Assembly: GCA_009911305.1 (NCBI GenBank)
Contig: QXXC01000039.1
Span: forward strand, 1 to 39,738
DNA length: 39,738 nucleotides
Origin: Clostridiaceae bacterium
GTDB taxonomy: Bacteria > Bacillota > Clostridia > Lachnospirales > Lachnospiraceae
Direction of reading: 5' to 3'
In this document: in pieces, positions 15,794 through 23,619 of the stretch
Layout: the number at the start of each line of letters is the position of its first letter
Numbering within the stretch: the stretch's first letter is position 1
Notes under the pieces: generated by a model
What the model was told of the DNA's origin: nothing
The model's database searches: none
Seen by the model: the letters and a program-made list of their open reading frames with translations, nothing else
Made by a program: the position numbers and the translations under genes

Positions 15794-15798
15794 TATCC

Positions 15799-17379
15799 TC
15801 ACCGCATTTCACCCAAAATCTTTTCATAAACGTCCCCAAATTTCCAGACCACCTCCAGCCTGTCCTCCCCCATCACCTTCGCGCTCTCAATCAAAGAAGC
15901 CATCACCCGCTTATCATACCCCTCCAGATGAAGATACTCCCGAATCCGGAAAGCCTCCCGGTACTCCCTCTGCCCGGCTTCCGCCACAATCTCCCGCGCT
16001 TCCGCTTCCGACACCGCCGCAGACAGCTCCTGCCTCCTGGCATCCAGCGCCCTCTTTCTCTCCACAAACCGCTCCCTTGACAACTTCCCCGCCTTATAAT
16101 CCTCATACCCGGAAATCTTCGCCTCGTCCAGCCTGCGCATCTCCGCCCGCAAACTCTCTGCGTCCGCGCCCGGCTCCTTCATGCCCTGCCGCCCTTTCAG
16201 CGCCCTCTCTGCCTCCAGAAGAAGCTCCGCCTGCTTCCTCACCAAGCGCACCAGCGTATCCTCCGCAAGCGCCTTCTTCATCCTCACCCGGCTGCAGGGG
16301 CTGTCCCGGTGCATCCGCCCCGTAGGACAGTACAGGATACTCTCCTTCTGCGTCCCCGGCCGGAGCGTCAGCCCGCAGTGCGGGCAGACAATGACCGAAT
16401 AATTCCCCTTATTGGCAGGCTCCCTTTTCTTCCCCTGCACCACGCTCCGCATGTTGGCATTGGCCCGGTCAAATTCCTCCTGGGTCACGATCCCCTCATG
16501 GGTATCCCTGACCACGATCCAGTCCGACCTGTCCACGCCCACCTGCCTCCTGGAATCAAAACTCTCATAAGCCTTCTTCCCGGACACCATATGCCCCGCA
16601 TACCGCTCGTCCCGGATAATCTTTGCCACCATGGATGTATTCCAGCCGCCCTTCTTCCCCTCCGGGAACCAGTCCCGTGTACAGCCCTTCCTCTGCTTAT
16701 AAACCGCCGGTGTGGGCACGCCCTCTTCATTCAGTATCTTTACAATCTCATTCCGACGCATCCCCTCACCGACCATCCAAAAAATACGCCGCACAATCAC
16801 CGCCGCCTCTTCGTCAACCACCAGCCTGTGGATATCCTCCGGGTTCTTCCGATACCCGAAAAAACCATAAGGCCCGATATACTCCCCCCGCTTCATCCTG
16901 GTCTCCACCGCGCTCTTCACCTTATGGGACAAATCCCTGCTGTAAAGGCTGTACACCAGATTTTTGAACGCCACGTCAATGCCGCCCGTCTGCCCGTCCA
17001 GCATGGCGCTGTCGTACCCGTCATTCACGGAGACAACCCTTACCCCCAGGAAGGGGAATACCTGCTCCAGCAGGTTCCCCACCTCCACATAGTTCCTCCC
17101 AAGCCGTGACAGGTCCTTTACCACGATGCACCCCACCTTACCGGCCCGGCACTGCCTGACCAACTCCTGGAAACCGGGGCGGTCCAGGTTCCTGCCCGTA
17201 TATCCGTCATCCAGGAACTCCTTTACAGAAGCCCTTCCAAAGTCCTCATGCCCGGAAATATACTTCCTCAAAAGCGCCCTCTGGTTGGTGACGCTGTCAC
17301 TCTCTTCCTTCCCGTCCTGTATATCGTCATCTTCCAGGGAAATCCGGATATACAGCGCCACTATATTTTCCATGCCCAT
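15799..17379 (-). CDS. Large serine recombinase (third of three), 526 aa
   Basis: The reading frame extends up to 17616, but that part overlaps the preceding recombinase. The plausible start is the ATG at 17379, with GGAGGG just upstream, giving MGMENIVALYIRISLEDDD and catalytic Ser14. KDLSRLGRNYVEVGNLLEQ follows, a hallmark of the TndX/TnpX-type group. A zinc ribbon (VCPHCGLTLRPG...CPTGRMHRDSPCSRVR) and a coiled-coil segment near the C-terminus complete the structure. Ser, Arg and the conserved loops all appear intact. The gene starts 1 nt after the stop of the previous one (17381), so the three are one operon. Confidence 0.95.
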   Translation of the reverse strand: MGMENIVALYIRISLEDDDIQDGKEESDSVTNQRALLRKYISGHEDFGRASVKEFLDDGYTGRNLDRPGFQELVRQCRAGKVGCIVVKDLSRLGRNYVEVGNLLEQVFPFLGVRVVSVNDGYDSAMLDGQTGGIDVAFKNLVYSLYSRDLSHKVKSAVETRMKRGEYIGPYGFFGYRKNPEDIHRLVVDEEAAVIVRRIFWMVGEGMRRNEIVKILNEEGVPTPAVYKQRKGCTRDWFPEGKKGGWNTSMVAKIIRDERYAGHMVSGKKAYESFDSRRQVGVDRSDWIVVRDTHEGIVTQEEFDRANANMRSVVQGKKREPANKGNYSVIVCPHCGLTLRPGTQKESILYCPTGRMHRDSPCSRVRMKKALAEDTLVRLVRKQAELLLEAERALKGRQGMKEPGADAESLRAEMRRLDEAKISGYEDYKAGKLSRERFVERKRALDARRQELSAAVSEAEAREIVAEAGQREYREAFRIREYLHLEGYDKRVMASLIESAKVMGEDRLEVVWKFGDVYEKILGEMR

Positions 17380-17380
17380 C

Positions 17381-19018
17381 CTATCCCTCCATCCTGCGCA
17401 GAATCTCCCCGCGCCCCAGAAGGGACGCTTCCAGCCTCCTGCCCTTGAAAACCCGTACCTCTTCCACAAAACACTCCGCCATCTGCCTGTCCAGCTTTCC
17501 GGCCGACAGCCAATTCCTAAGCCGTGCCTCCGCCGTTCCCCGGCCGGCCTTCCCGCACTTCTCCCTCTCCCGGAGCAGCCGTTCCCTCTCCTGTGCCAGC
17601 TTCTCCTTCCTCCCAAGAAACTCCTTCCGCATCAGCAGATAATCCCCATTGTCCAGAATCCCGTCCGCAGCGTCCTGGTACAAATCAGCCAGCTTCACGT
17701 CCAGCCCTTTCAGCTCCCGCTCCGCCTTCCGCACCTCCGCTTCCAGAGACTCCCTCTCCGCAGGCATGTCCCCGTCCACGGAAATCCCCTCTTTCAGCAT
17801 CTGCCTTATACACCCCTTTATCTCCCCAAGAACAAACCTCTCCACCTCTGCCTTGTCCACCCTGTCCTTATTCATACAGACGGCAGAACGCAGCGTCTGG
17901 TATCCCCGGCAGTAATACACCCTCGTCACCTTCCCGTCCCGCATGGTCTGGGAAAGGTTGAAGATCTTCCCGCAGTGCCCGCAGCGCATATACCCTTTCA
18001 GGTAATTCTCTTCCTTATGCTCACTGATTCGGCTCTTCTCCCGTCTCTCGGCCTGCTCCCTCTGCCTCTCTTCCAGAATCCCCTGCACCCGGAAAAACAG
18101 CTCCCTGTCCACCACCGGCTCATGGGTATCCTCCGCCACGATCCACTCTGACTTATTCGTATGGTACTTGGGAATATTATTGCACAGCTCCTGCCGCTCC
18201 TTCCCCTGCACCATGTCCCCGATATACGCCCGGTTCATAAGGATAGTCCTCACCGCAGACCTGCCCCACCGGGAATCCTTATAACGCTCCGACTTCGTAA
18301 CCCCGATCCGGTAACGGTACTTCCTTGGACAGTCAATCCCGTCCCCGTCCAGTATCCGCACGATTTTATCTATGCTCGCCCCGTCCGCATACAGCCGGAA
18401 AATCCTGCGCACTACCGGGGCCGCCGTTTCATCCACTACAAACCGGTTTTTATTTTCCTTTGATTTCAGATATCCATAAGGGGCCACCATCCCGATAAAC
18501 TCCCCGTTCCTCTGTTTCGTCCGGAAAGCCGAAATGGTCTTCCTGGAAATATCCCTGGAATACACATCATTCACCAGATTTTTTATGGAAGCCACCATTG
18601 CCCCCATGCCGTCGCCGTTTCCCGTGTCAAACCCGTCCGTCACCGCCACCAGCCGGATATCCAGGAAAGAAAACACATTCTCAATCAGATTCCCCGTCTC
18701 AATATAATTCCTCCCAAGCCTGGACAGGTCCTTCACCACGATACAGTCAACCTTCCCCCTTTTTGCGTCTTCCATCAGCCGCAGAAACCCTGGGCGCTCA
18801 TAATTTGTCCCCGTATAACCAAAATCCGAATACGTCCCTGCCAGCACCATATCCCCCCGGCTTTCCACAAACCTTTCCAGGAAATACACCTGCGTCTCCA
18901 ACGTATCCTCTCCGCTGGCCTCATTGGAAAGCCTCGCATAGATACCGGCCTTAAAAATCCCTCTCATTTCCGGAACCGCCGCCTCCGCAGCCCCCGCAAT
19001 CCTGCTCTTCCTCGCCAT
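17381..19018 (-). CDS. Large serine recombinase (second of three), 545 aa
   Basis: The resolvase domain is at KAGIYARLSNEASGEDTLE with Ser31, followed by KDLSRLGRNYIETGNLIENVFSF. A DUF4368/zinc-ribbon region reads MRCGHCGKIFNLSQTMRDG with CRGYQTLRSAVC. Then a long coiled coil spans roughly residues 420-500. The architecture is complete and no stop or shift was found. The start codon abuts the previous stop (19018/19019), and the next gene starts directly after its stop, so all three are probably translated from one mRNA. Proteins of this group also serve as transposases of Tn4451- or Tn5397-like elements. Confidence 0.95.
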   Translation of the reverse strand: MARKSRIAGAAEAAVPEMRGIFKAGIYARLSNEASGEDTLETQVYFLERFVESRGDMVLAGTYSDFGYTGTNYERPGFLRLMEDAKRGKVDCIVVKDLSRLGRNYIETGNLIENVFSFLDIRLVAVTDGFDTGNGDGMGAMVASIKNLVNDVYSRDISRKTISAFRTKQRNGEFIGMVAPYGYLKSKENKNRFVVDETAAPVVRRIFRLYADGASIDKIVRILDGDGIDCPRKYRYRIGVTKSERYKDSRWGRSAVRTILMNRAYIGDMVQGKERQELCNNIPKYHTNKSEWIVAEDTHEPVVDRELFFRVQGILEERQREQAERREKSRISEHKEENYLKGYMRCGHCGKIFNLSQTMRDGKVTRVYYCRGYQTLRSAVCMNKDRVDKAEVERFVLGEIKGCIRQMLKEGISVDGDMPAERESLEAEVRKAERELKGLDVKLADLYQDAADGILDNGDYLLMRKEFLGRKEKLAQERERLLREREKCGKAGRGTAEARLRNWLSAGKLDRQMAECFVEEVRVFKGRRLEASLLGRGEILRRMEG

Positions 19019-20680
19019 CTATGAGACCTCCCTTCCGACAACTCCCGGAATGCACTCTGCACCCTCCACAAGCTCCACCACTTCCCGATACCGGTCCTCA
19101 TACCGGAACCGCACCTCAATCCGTTTATCCTCAAACACCCGAATCTCTTCGATCAGTTCCACAACCACGCTCCGCACCAGGGACCGGATACCCTTATTCT
19201 TCACAAACCCCTCAATCCACTCATGCCGCTTCCCCTCCCTCCGGGCAAGCCTCTCCGCCTCCTGCCTAAGCTGCCCCGCAGAAGCAAGCGCCGCCTTCCG
19301 CCTGCCCTCAAACTCCTGCCGGATAGCGGCATATTCCTCCTTGGTGATCAGCCCGTCTTTCAGGTCCTCATAAGCCGACACTTTCAGCCGCTCATACTTC
19401 CCAGCCTCTTCCTCCATCTGCACCATGCGCGCCTCCAGACGCCTCACGTCCGCATCCTGCATGGGCAGCGTCCCGATATATTCCAGGATATCCCTCAACT
19501 CCGCCAGCCGGTCAATATGGCAACGCAGGCTTTCCGTCACCGCCTCCGTCAGTTCCTCTTCCCTTATCCGGTGCCCCGTGCAGACGCCCTCCCGCTTATT
19601 GGCGGAGCACATATAATACACATACTTCCTCCCCGCCACCGTGGACACCTTCCGGGACATCTGCCGCCCGCAGTCCCCGCAGACCGCAATGCCGGAGAAC
19701 AGATACACATGCCCCTTTTCCGGCGCAACCCTGGTATCCTTCAAAAGAAGCCCCTGCACCGTGTCAAATTCCTCCCTTGGGATGATCGCCTCAAACGCAT
19801 CCTCGATACGCACCCAGTCCGCCTCGTCCTTCAAAACGGCCTTCTTCACCTTATAGTTCGGCGTGGTGGACTTCCCCTGGACCAGCGTGCCCGTATAGCA
19901 CTCATTGGACAGAATCCGGGACACCGCCACGGCGCTCCACCGCATCGCCTTCCCCGTCCGGAACTTCGCCCGGTATCTGCTCCCGCAGCTCTCCTTATAC
20001 GCCGCCGGGCACAGCACCCCCGTCCGGTTCAGCCGGTCCGCAATCCCCTGCTGGCTCATGCCCGCCCGCTTCCATGCAAAAATATCCCTGACCACCTTCG
20101 CCGCATACTCGTCCACCACAAGACGGTTATGGTCCCTTTCGTCCTTCTGATACCCGAACACGGCAAAAGAGCCGATAAACTCCCCTTTTCTCCGCTTAAT
20201 ATCCAGATGGCTCCTGATCTTAATGGAAATGTCCCGGCAGTAAGCGTCATTTATCAGATTTTTGAACGGAATCACAATCTCGTCCGTCTGCGACTTCCCC
20301 GCCAGGCTGTCATATCCGTCATTGACCGCAATAAACCGCACCCCCAGCATAGGAAAAATCTTCTCAATATACCTGCCGGACTCAATATAGTTCCTCCCGA
20401 ACCGGGACAGGTCCTTCACCACCACGCAGTCCACCTTCCCCTGCCGGATATCCTCCAGCATCAGCCGGAAAGCCGGGCGCTCAAAATCCACCCCGCTGAA
20501 CCCGTCGTCCACACGTTCCGAAACAACCCTGATATCTGTTTTGTCTTTCAGGAAATCTTTAATGAGCTCCCTCTGGTTGGAGATGCTGTTGCTCTCCGCC
20601 CTGGAAGCGTCAGAAACATCGCCATCTTCTTTAGAAAGCCTCACATAGATGGCGGCATTATAGATATGTCTTTCTTTCAT
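19019..20680 (-). CDS. Large serine recombinase (first of three), 553 aa
   Basis: ATG at 20680 (with AGGAGG 7 nt before) starts a protein with AAIYVRLSKEDGDVSD (Ser16). KDLSRFGRNYIESGRYIEKIFPM and a conserved zinc ribbon (AVCGDCGRQMSRKVSTVAG ... CSANKREGVCTGHRI) follow. A helical C-terminal region with EEEAGKYERLK forms a coiled coil. A TTG start 6 nt earlier is possible but has weaker support. The gene is the first of the three-recombinase operon and lies just after an inverted repeat (20693-20726) that could be its regulatory or recombination site. Confidence 0.95.
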   Translation of the reverse strand: MKERHIYNAAIYVRLSKEDGDVSDASRAESNSISNQRELIKDFLKDKTDIRVVSERVDDGFSGVDFERPAFRLMLEDIRQGKVDCVVVKDLSRFGRNYIESGRYIEKIFPMLGVRFIAVNDGYDSLAGKSQTDEIVIPFKNLINDAYCRDISIKIRSHLDIKRRKGEFIGSFAVFGYQKDERDHNRLVVDEYAAKVVRDIFAWKRAGMSQQGIADRLNRTGVLCPAAYKESCGSRYRAKFRTGKAMRWSAVAVSRILSNECYTGTLVQGKSTTPNYKVKKAVLKDEADWVRIEDAFEAIIPREEFDTVQGLLLKDTRVAPEKGHVYLFSGIAVCGDCGRQMSRKVSTVAGRKYVYYMCSANKREGVCTGHRIREEELTEAVTESLRCHIDRLAELRDILEYIGTLPMQDADVRRLEARMVQMEEEAGKYERLKVSAYEDLKDGLITKEEYAAIRQEFEGRRKAALASAGQLRQEAERLARREGKRHEWIEGFVKNKGIRSLVRSVVVELIEEIRVFEDKRIEVRFRYEDRYREVVELVEGAECIPGVVGREVS

Positions 20681-20692
20681 ACGCAAACCTCC

Positions 20693-20726
20693 TGCATTTT
20701 ATTAAGGCGGATGCCCCAATAAAATC
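20693..20726. repeat. Inverted repeat upstream of the recombinase operon
   Basis: ATTTTATT and AATAAAAT (8-bp perfect arms) enclose a GGC/GCC stem, together forming a hairpin-like dyad. It ends about 13 nt upstream of the recombinase ATG and overlaps the region in which its ribosome-binding site lies. It may regulate translation or mark a recombinase-binding site. Confidence 0.45.
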
Positions 20727-20793
20727 TCCGGCGGTCTGCACTTCTTAGCCCTGCAACCACTATAACACACATCCTTTCAAATATCCAGCGCTA

Positions 20794-20825
20794 AAATAAA
20801 GAAAACCGGGCCTATTTCAGCCCGG
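20794..20825 (-). terminator. Terminator of the DUF6870 gene
   Basis: On the minus strand CCGGGC, 8 nt, GCCCGG, then TTTTCTTTATTTT. The hairpin overlaps the end of the DUF6870 coding sequence, including its stop codon. Confidence 0.85.
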
Positions 20826-21063
20826 CAAGCATACGCTCAAACCTCTCCCCGAAACTCCCTCCGTCTTCGGAGAACACGGTCTTCACCACCACGTCCCCCA
20901 CCCGGAAGCAGTACGGGTTCTTCACCTTCTCTATGAACCTCTTTATCCGTTCCTCCGCCGTAAGCCCCCGCTCCACCGGAACCTCCCGGATATCCACAAG
21001 CGCCTCCTTCTCCACTGTCCGGATATCCACACCTTTCAGCGCGTCCAGCTCATTTGCCGTCAT
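20812..21063 (-). CDS. DUF6870 family protein, 83 aa
   Basis: The order LDALKGVDIRTVEKEALVDIREVPVERGL..., AEERIKRFIEKVKNPYCFRVGDVVV fits DUF6870, a small protein common in Lachnospiraceae mobile elements and usually near recombinase genes. Its function is unknown. The end carries a terminator (20794-20825), so it is probably transcribed apart from the recombinases. About 170 nt containing dyads separate it from the endolysin. Confidence 0.8.
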   Translation of the reverse strand: MTANELDALKGVDIRTVEKEALVDIREVPVERGLTAEERIKRFIEKVKNPYCFRVGDVVVKTVFSEDGGSFGERFERMLAGLK

Positions 21064-21085
21064 AACCTCTTACCTAACCTTTCCA

Positions 21086-21137
21086 AAAATTCATACCAAC
21101 GGCATGGTATGTACCGCCGGGGAATCCCCGGCCGACG
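21086..21137. promoter_or_regulatory. Two adjacent dyads between endolysin and DUF6870 gene
   Basis: CATACCA...TGGTATG (7-bp arms, 6-nt loop) lies next to GCCGGGGA-A-TCCCCGGC, a perfect 17-nt palindrome. Both fall upstream of the DUF6870 start. The first is followed on the minus strand by a short T-run and might be a weak terminator; the second lacks one. They could also be operator or recombination sites. Confidence 0.4.
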
Positions 21138-21234
21138 CGCCGCACAAAAGCCCTCAACAAAAACCCGCCTCCGGCAGTCCTACAACTATCAGGACAAAAA
21201 AGAAGGCATCCCTGCCCCGTCCGCAAAAACACCC

Positions 21235-22833
21235 TTACAGCCTCGTAACAAAATCCAGCGAAATCCACCCGTTCCGCTCCCGCTTATACGACTTCAAAAG
21301 CCCCCACTTCCCGGCTCCTTTCCCGTCCGCTTCCTCCACGATGGTAAACGTGCCCGCACCCGTAAACAGCCCCGTCCGGGCAAAATCCGTCCCCGGCCCC
21401 TTACGGATATTCAGGTCCGGGATATCCACCCGCACCAGATAGGAAGACTTCCCCGGCAGCCTCTCCATGAACATCACATACTCCGCATCTGCCGTGATAA
21501 AAAGCCTCGATTTCAGCCTGTACCACCGCTTATCCAGGCTGATGCCCGTCACCGTGTAAATCCCCTCATACACCACCTGGTCCACGTTGTCCCCCATGCA
21601 GGGAGCAGTCCGCACATTCACGCCGTCCCTGCCCTTATAGAACACCTTTACATACCCGGACATGGGCTGTACCGGATTGTCCGGGCCGTCCGCACCGCCT
21701 CCGGCGCTCCCGGTCTCCCCGGCAATCTCCTTCAAGATAGAAAGAATCTTCTCCCCATACCCGACCCCCGCAGCCCAGCCTTTCCCCTGGGGGTTCTCCG
21801 GTATTCCCAGCCACTCCACATAAGGCGCACAGCCCCTTACAACATACTTGAAGCGCGGGTCTATATTTTCATTCACCAGAGCCTCCGTACAGGCATAGGC
21901 TTTCAGGTGCTGCACCTGGCACCGTATCCCAAGCTGTGCCGTATCAAAGGACAACCCCTTCCTGCCCTTCTGCGTCACGCCCATACCGGCAAAATTATTC
22001 TGCTCCAGCGTGACCGCCGAACCCGAAAACGTAAAATTCCCCGTCTCCAGACAGGACTGGGCAAAAGCCACGTCACCTCTCACACCCTCTGCCTCCCCCT
22101 CGGACAGATACAGCGGCACCATATCCAGGACCGACTGCGCCACAGACGGATTCTTCCGCTTCACATACTCCCGTATCTGCTCCGCCGTCGCCGCAGCCTT
22201 CCCCATGATCTCCGTAAGCCCGGAAACATCCGCACCGGAACCGCCATCCCCGCCGCTGCCACTCCCAGCTCCAGAACCGTCCATAGCCGCCCTGATATCC
22301 TTCCGGAACTGCCCCATAGACATCCCAAACCGCTTCCAGATATGCTCCACATCCCCGTGATTGCTGGCAATCCCCCTCTTATATCCTTCGGAATGAGAAA
22401 CCACCACCCCGTCCGCCAGAGGGTCAAGCCCATACATCCGGCACAGATAAGCAAACAACTCCACCGCATATTTATAAGTGGCAGACACATGGCTCTCCGT
22501 ATTCCTCCCGTCCCCGGTCTCCACCCAGTCCGAACCGCCCGTATATCGGATCGTGGCAGGCTCCGTCATCTCCACCCCGATATGCGTCCCGTTCCCGCCG
22601 CCTCCGCAGTGCCATCCCCGGCAATCCCAGGGCAGGAGCTGGTACACGTCCCCTCCCGGCTCCACAATGGCATGGACGCAGGCCCCCGCATCCGCCTTAT
22701 CCCAGTTACTGATAAAAGCAGACGCCCTCGGCTGCGGACACCCCACCGAATGGATCATCAGCCCCTTCACCGCAATCTTCCTCCCCGCCCGGTAACACCC
22801 GGACTTCGTTAAAATCCTCTGAATCAGCTTCAT
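21235..22833 (-). CDS. Endolysin: amidase + glucosaminidase + SH3b, 532 aa
   Basis: Cell-wall lytic enzyme of the prophage. The N-terminal part is an amidase-2 (N-acetylmuramoyl-L-alanine amidase) domain: His28 in LMIHSVG, a THIGVEM strand, and H159 in SNHGDVEHIW. It is joined by a Gly/Ser-rich linker (near 187-203) to a glucosaminidase-like domain with SCLETGNFTF (Glu263 candidate). An SH3b-type domain occupies the C-terminus (YLVRVDIPDLNIRKGPGTDF...). Start ATG at 22833. It follows the holin, the usual order of a lysis module. No signal peptide is evident, so release would depend on the holin. Confidence 0.92.
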   Translation of the reverse strand: MKLIQRILTKSGCYRAGRKIAVKGLMIHSVGCPQPRASAFISNWDKADAGACVHAIVEPGGDVYQLLPWDCRGWHCGGGGNGTHIGVEMTEPATIRYTGGSDWVETGDGRNTESHVSATYKYAVELFAYLCRMYGLDPLADGVVVSHSEGYKRGIASNHGDVEHIWKRFGMSMGQFRKDIRAAMDGSGAGSGSGGDGGSGADVSGLTEIMGKAAATAEQIREYVKRKNPSVAQSVLDMVPLYLSEGEAEGVRGDVAFAQSCLETGNFTFSGSAVTLEQNNFAGMGVTQKGRKGLSFDTAQLGIRCQVQHLKAYACTEALVNENIDPRFKYVVRGCAPYVEWLGIPENPQGKGWAAGVGYGEKILSILKEIAGETGSAGGGADGPDNPVQPMSGYVKVFYKGRDGVNVRTAPCMGDNVDQVVYEGIYTVTGISLDKRWYRLKSRLFITADAEYVMFMERLPGKSSYLVRVDIPDLNIRKGPGTDFARTGLFTGAGTFTIVEEADGKGAGKWGLLKSYKRERNGWISLDFVTRL

Positions 22834-22891
22834 ACAAACTCACTCTCCTTCTCCCGTTCCCTGCCCGGAAACATTCTCCAATTCTCCGCAC

Positions 22892-22924
22892 AAAAAAAGG
22901 CACCAGCTTTCCACACCGATGCCC
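22892..22924 (-). terminator. Hairpin with U-tract before the endolysin
   Basis: On the minus strand GGCATC ... GGTGCC is followed by seven Ts. It lies between the holin stop (23000) and endolysin start (22833) and resembles hairpins at 27010, 32209 and 38267. Confidence 0.7.
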
Positions 22925-22999
22925 TCTCATAAAAATCCCAAACCATATCCCCTGCCACACCTTACTGCACTTAACAGCATTTATCCTCCATACCGTCTC

Positions 23000-23407
23000 C
23001 TACTCCTTCCCCTTTTCCTCCCGCAGCTGCGCCAGAACCCCTTTCAGCTTCTCCGGCACCGGAAGCCCGATCCTGGCCGCATTCTCCAGAATCGAAATCC
23101 CCTCATTAGACAGATAAAAGAAAATCACCGCCGTCCGCATCGCGCTCCCGTTCTGAATGATATGCGTATCCAGGATATGCCCCAGAGCCACCAGGCAGAA
23201 AACCACAATCTTCTTAAAAATCCCCCGAAAGCCCACGCCGCTGGACAGCTTCTTCTCCACCGCCGCGGCCATCAGCCCCGTCACATAATCCACCGCCACA
23301 AACACCACCAGGGCATACAGAAAACCGTCAAACCCTCCCATGGCCCAGCCCAGGTATCCGCCCATAGCCGCAAACCCGCACTCTATCACACTCACAAACT
23401 CCTTCAT
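23000..23407 (-). CDS. Holin, phage_holin_4 (TcdE-like) family, 135 aa
   Basis: It has about three hydrophobic segments (YLGWAMGGFDGFLYALVVFVAV at 18-39, KIVVFCLVALGHIL, TAVIFFYLSNEGISIL) and the family signature VDYVTGLMAA (39-48). The C-terminus is charged (LREEKGKE). Holins form lesions in the inner membrane at the programmed time and let the endolysin reach the wall. It sits directly upstream of the endolysin gene. Length is usual for the family (about 130-150). Confidence 0.9.
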   Translation of the reverse strand: MKEFVSVIECGFAAMGGYLGWAMGGFDGFLYALVVFVAVDYVTGLMAAAVEKKLSSGVGFRGIFKKIVVFCLVALGHILDTHIIQNGSAMRTAVIFFYLSNEGISILENAARIGLPVPEKLKGVLAQLREEKGKE

Positions 23408-23442
23408 CTAAAATCCCTCGCTTTCTCTGCTTTTCTATATGG

Positions 23443-23473
23443 AAAAAGCGGCCCGCTCCCAAAAGCCGCCGCC
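23443..23473 (-). terminator. Weak terminator-like hairpin before the holin
   Basis: On the minus strand a GC-rich stem (GGCGGC against GCCGC) is followed by five Ts. It lies about 40 nt upstream of the holin ATG. The stem is short, so confidence is moderate. Confidence 0.5.
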
Positions 23474-23500
23474 CTGTTCCCAATCCCATTATCAGAACAT

Positions 23501-23598
23501 CATTCCCTAACATTCCATGCCATTCTCACACATCTCAAACCATTCCCCGACACCTCATACCATTCCCCATATCTCAAATCATTTCCTGCACCTCATAC
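23501..23598. repeat. Five tandem imperfect ~20-bp repeats
   Basis: On the plus strand units starting CATTCCC/CATTCTC recur at 23501, 23521, 23541, 23561 and 23580, each ending in a CTCAWAC/ATGC-like tail. Unit length is 20, 20, 20, 19 and 19. They occupy nearly all the space between the tail protein gene and the holin hairpin. No ORF crosses them. Confidence 0.8.
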
Positions 23599-23619
23599 CA
23601 TCCTACCCTCTCCCATCGC

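Noticed and set aside
17380..17616. 79-residue N-terminal extension of the third recombinase
   Set aside because: It overlaps the preceding recombinase in another frame, is abnormally rich in Arg, Gly and Trp, and the conserved domain begins at the ATG 17379 with its own ribosome site.
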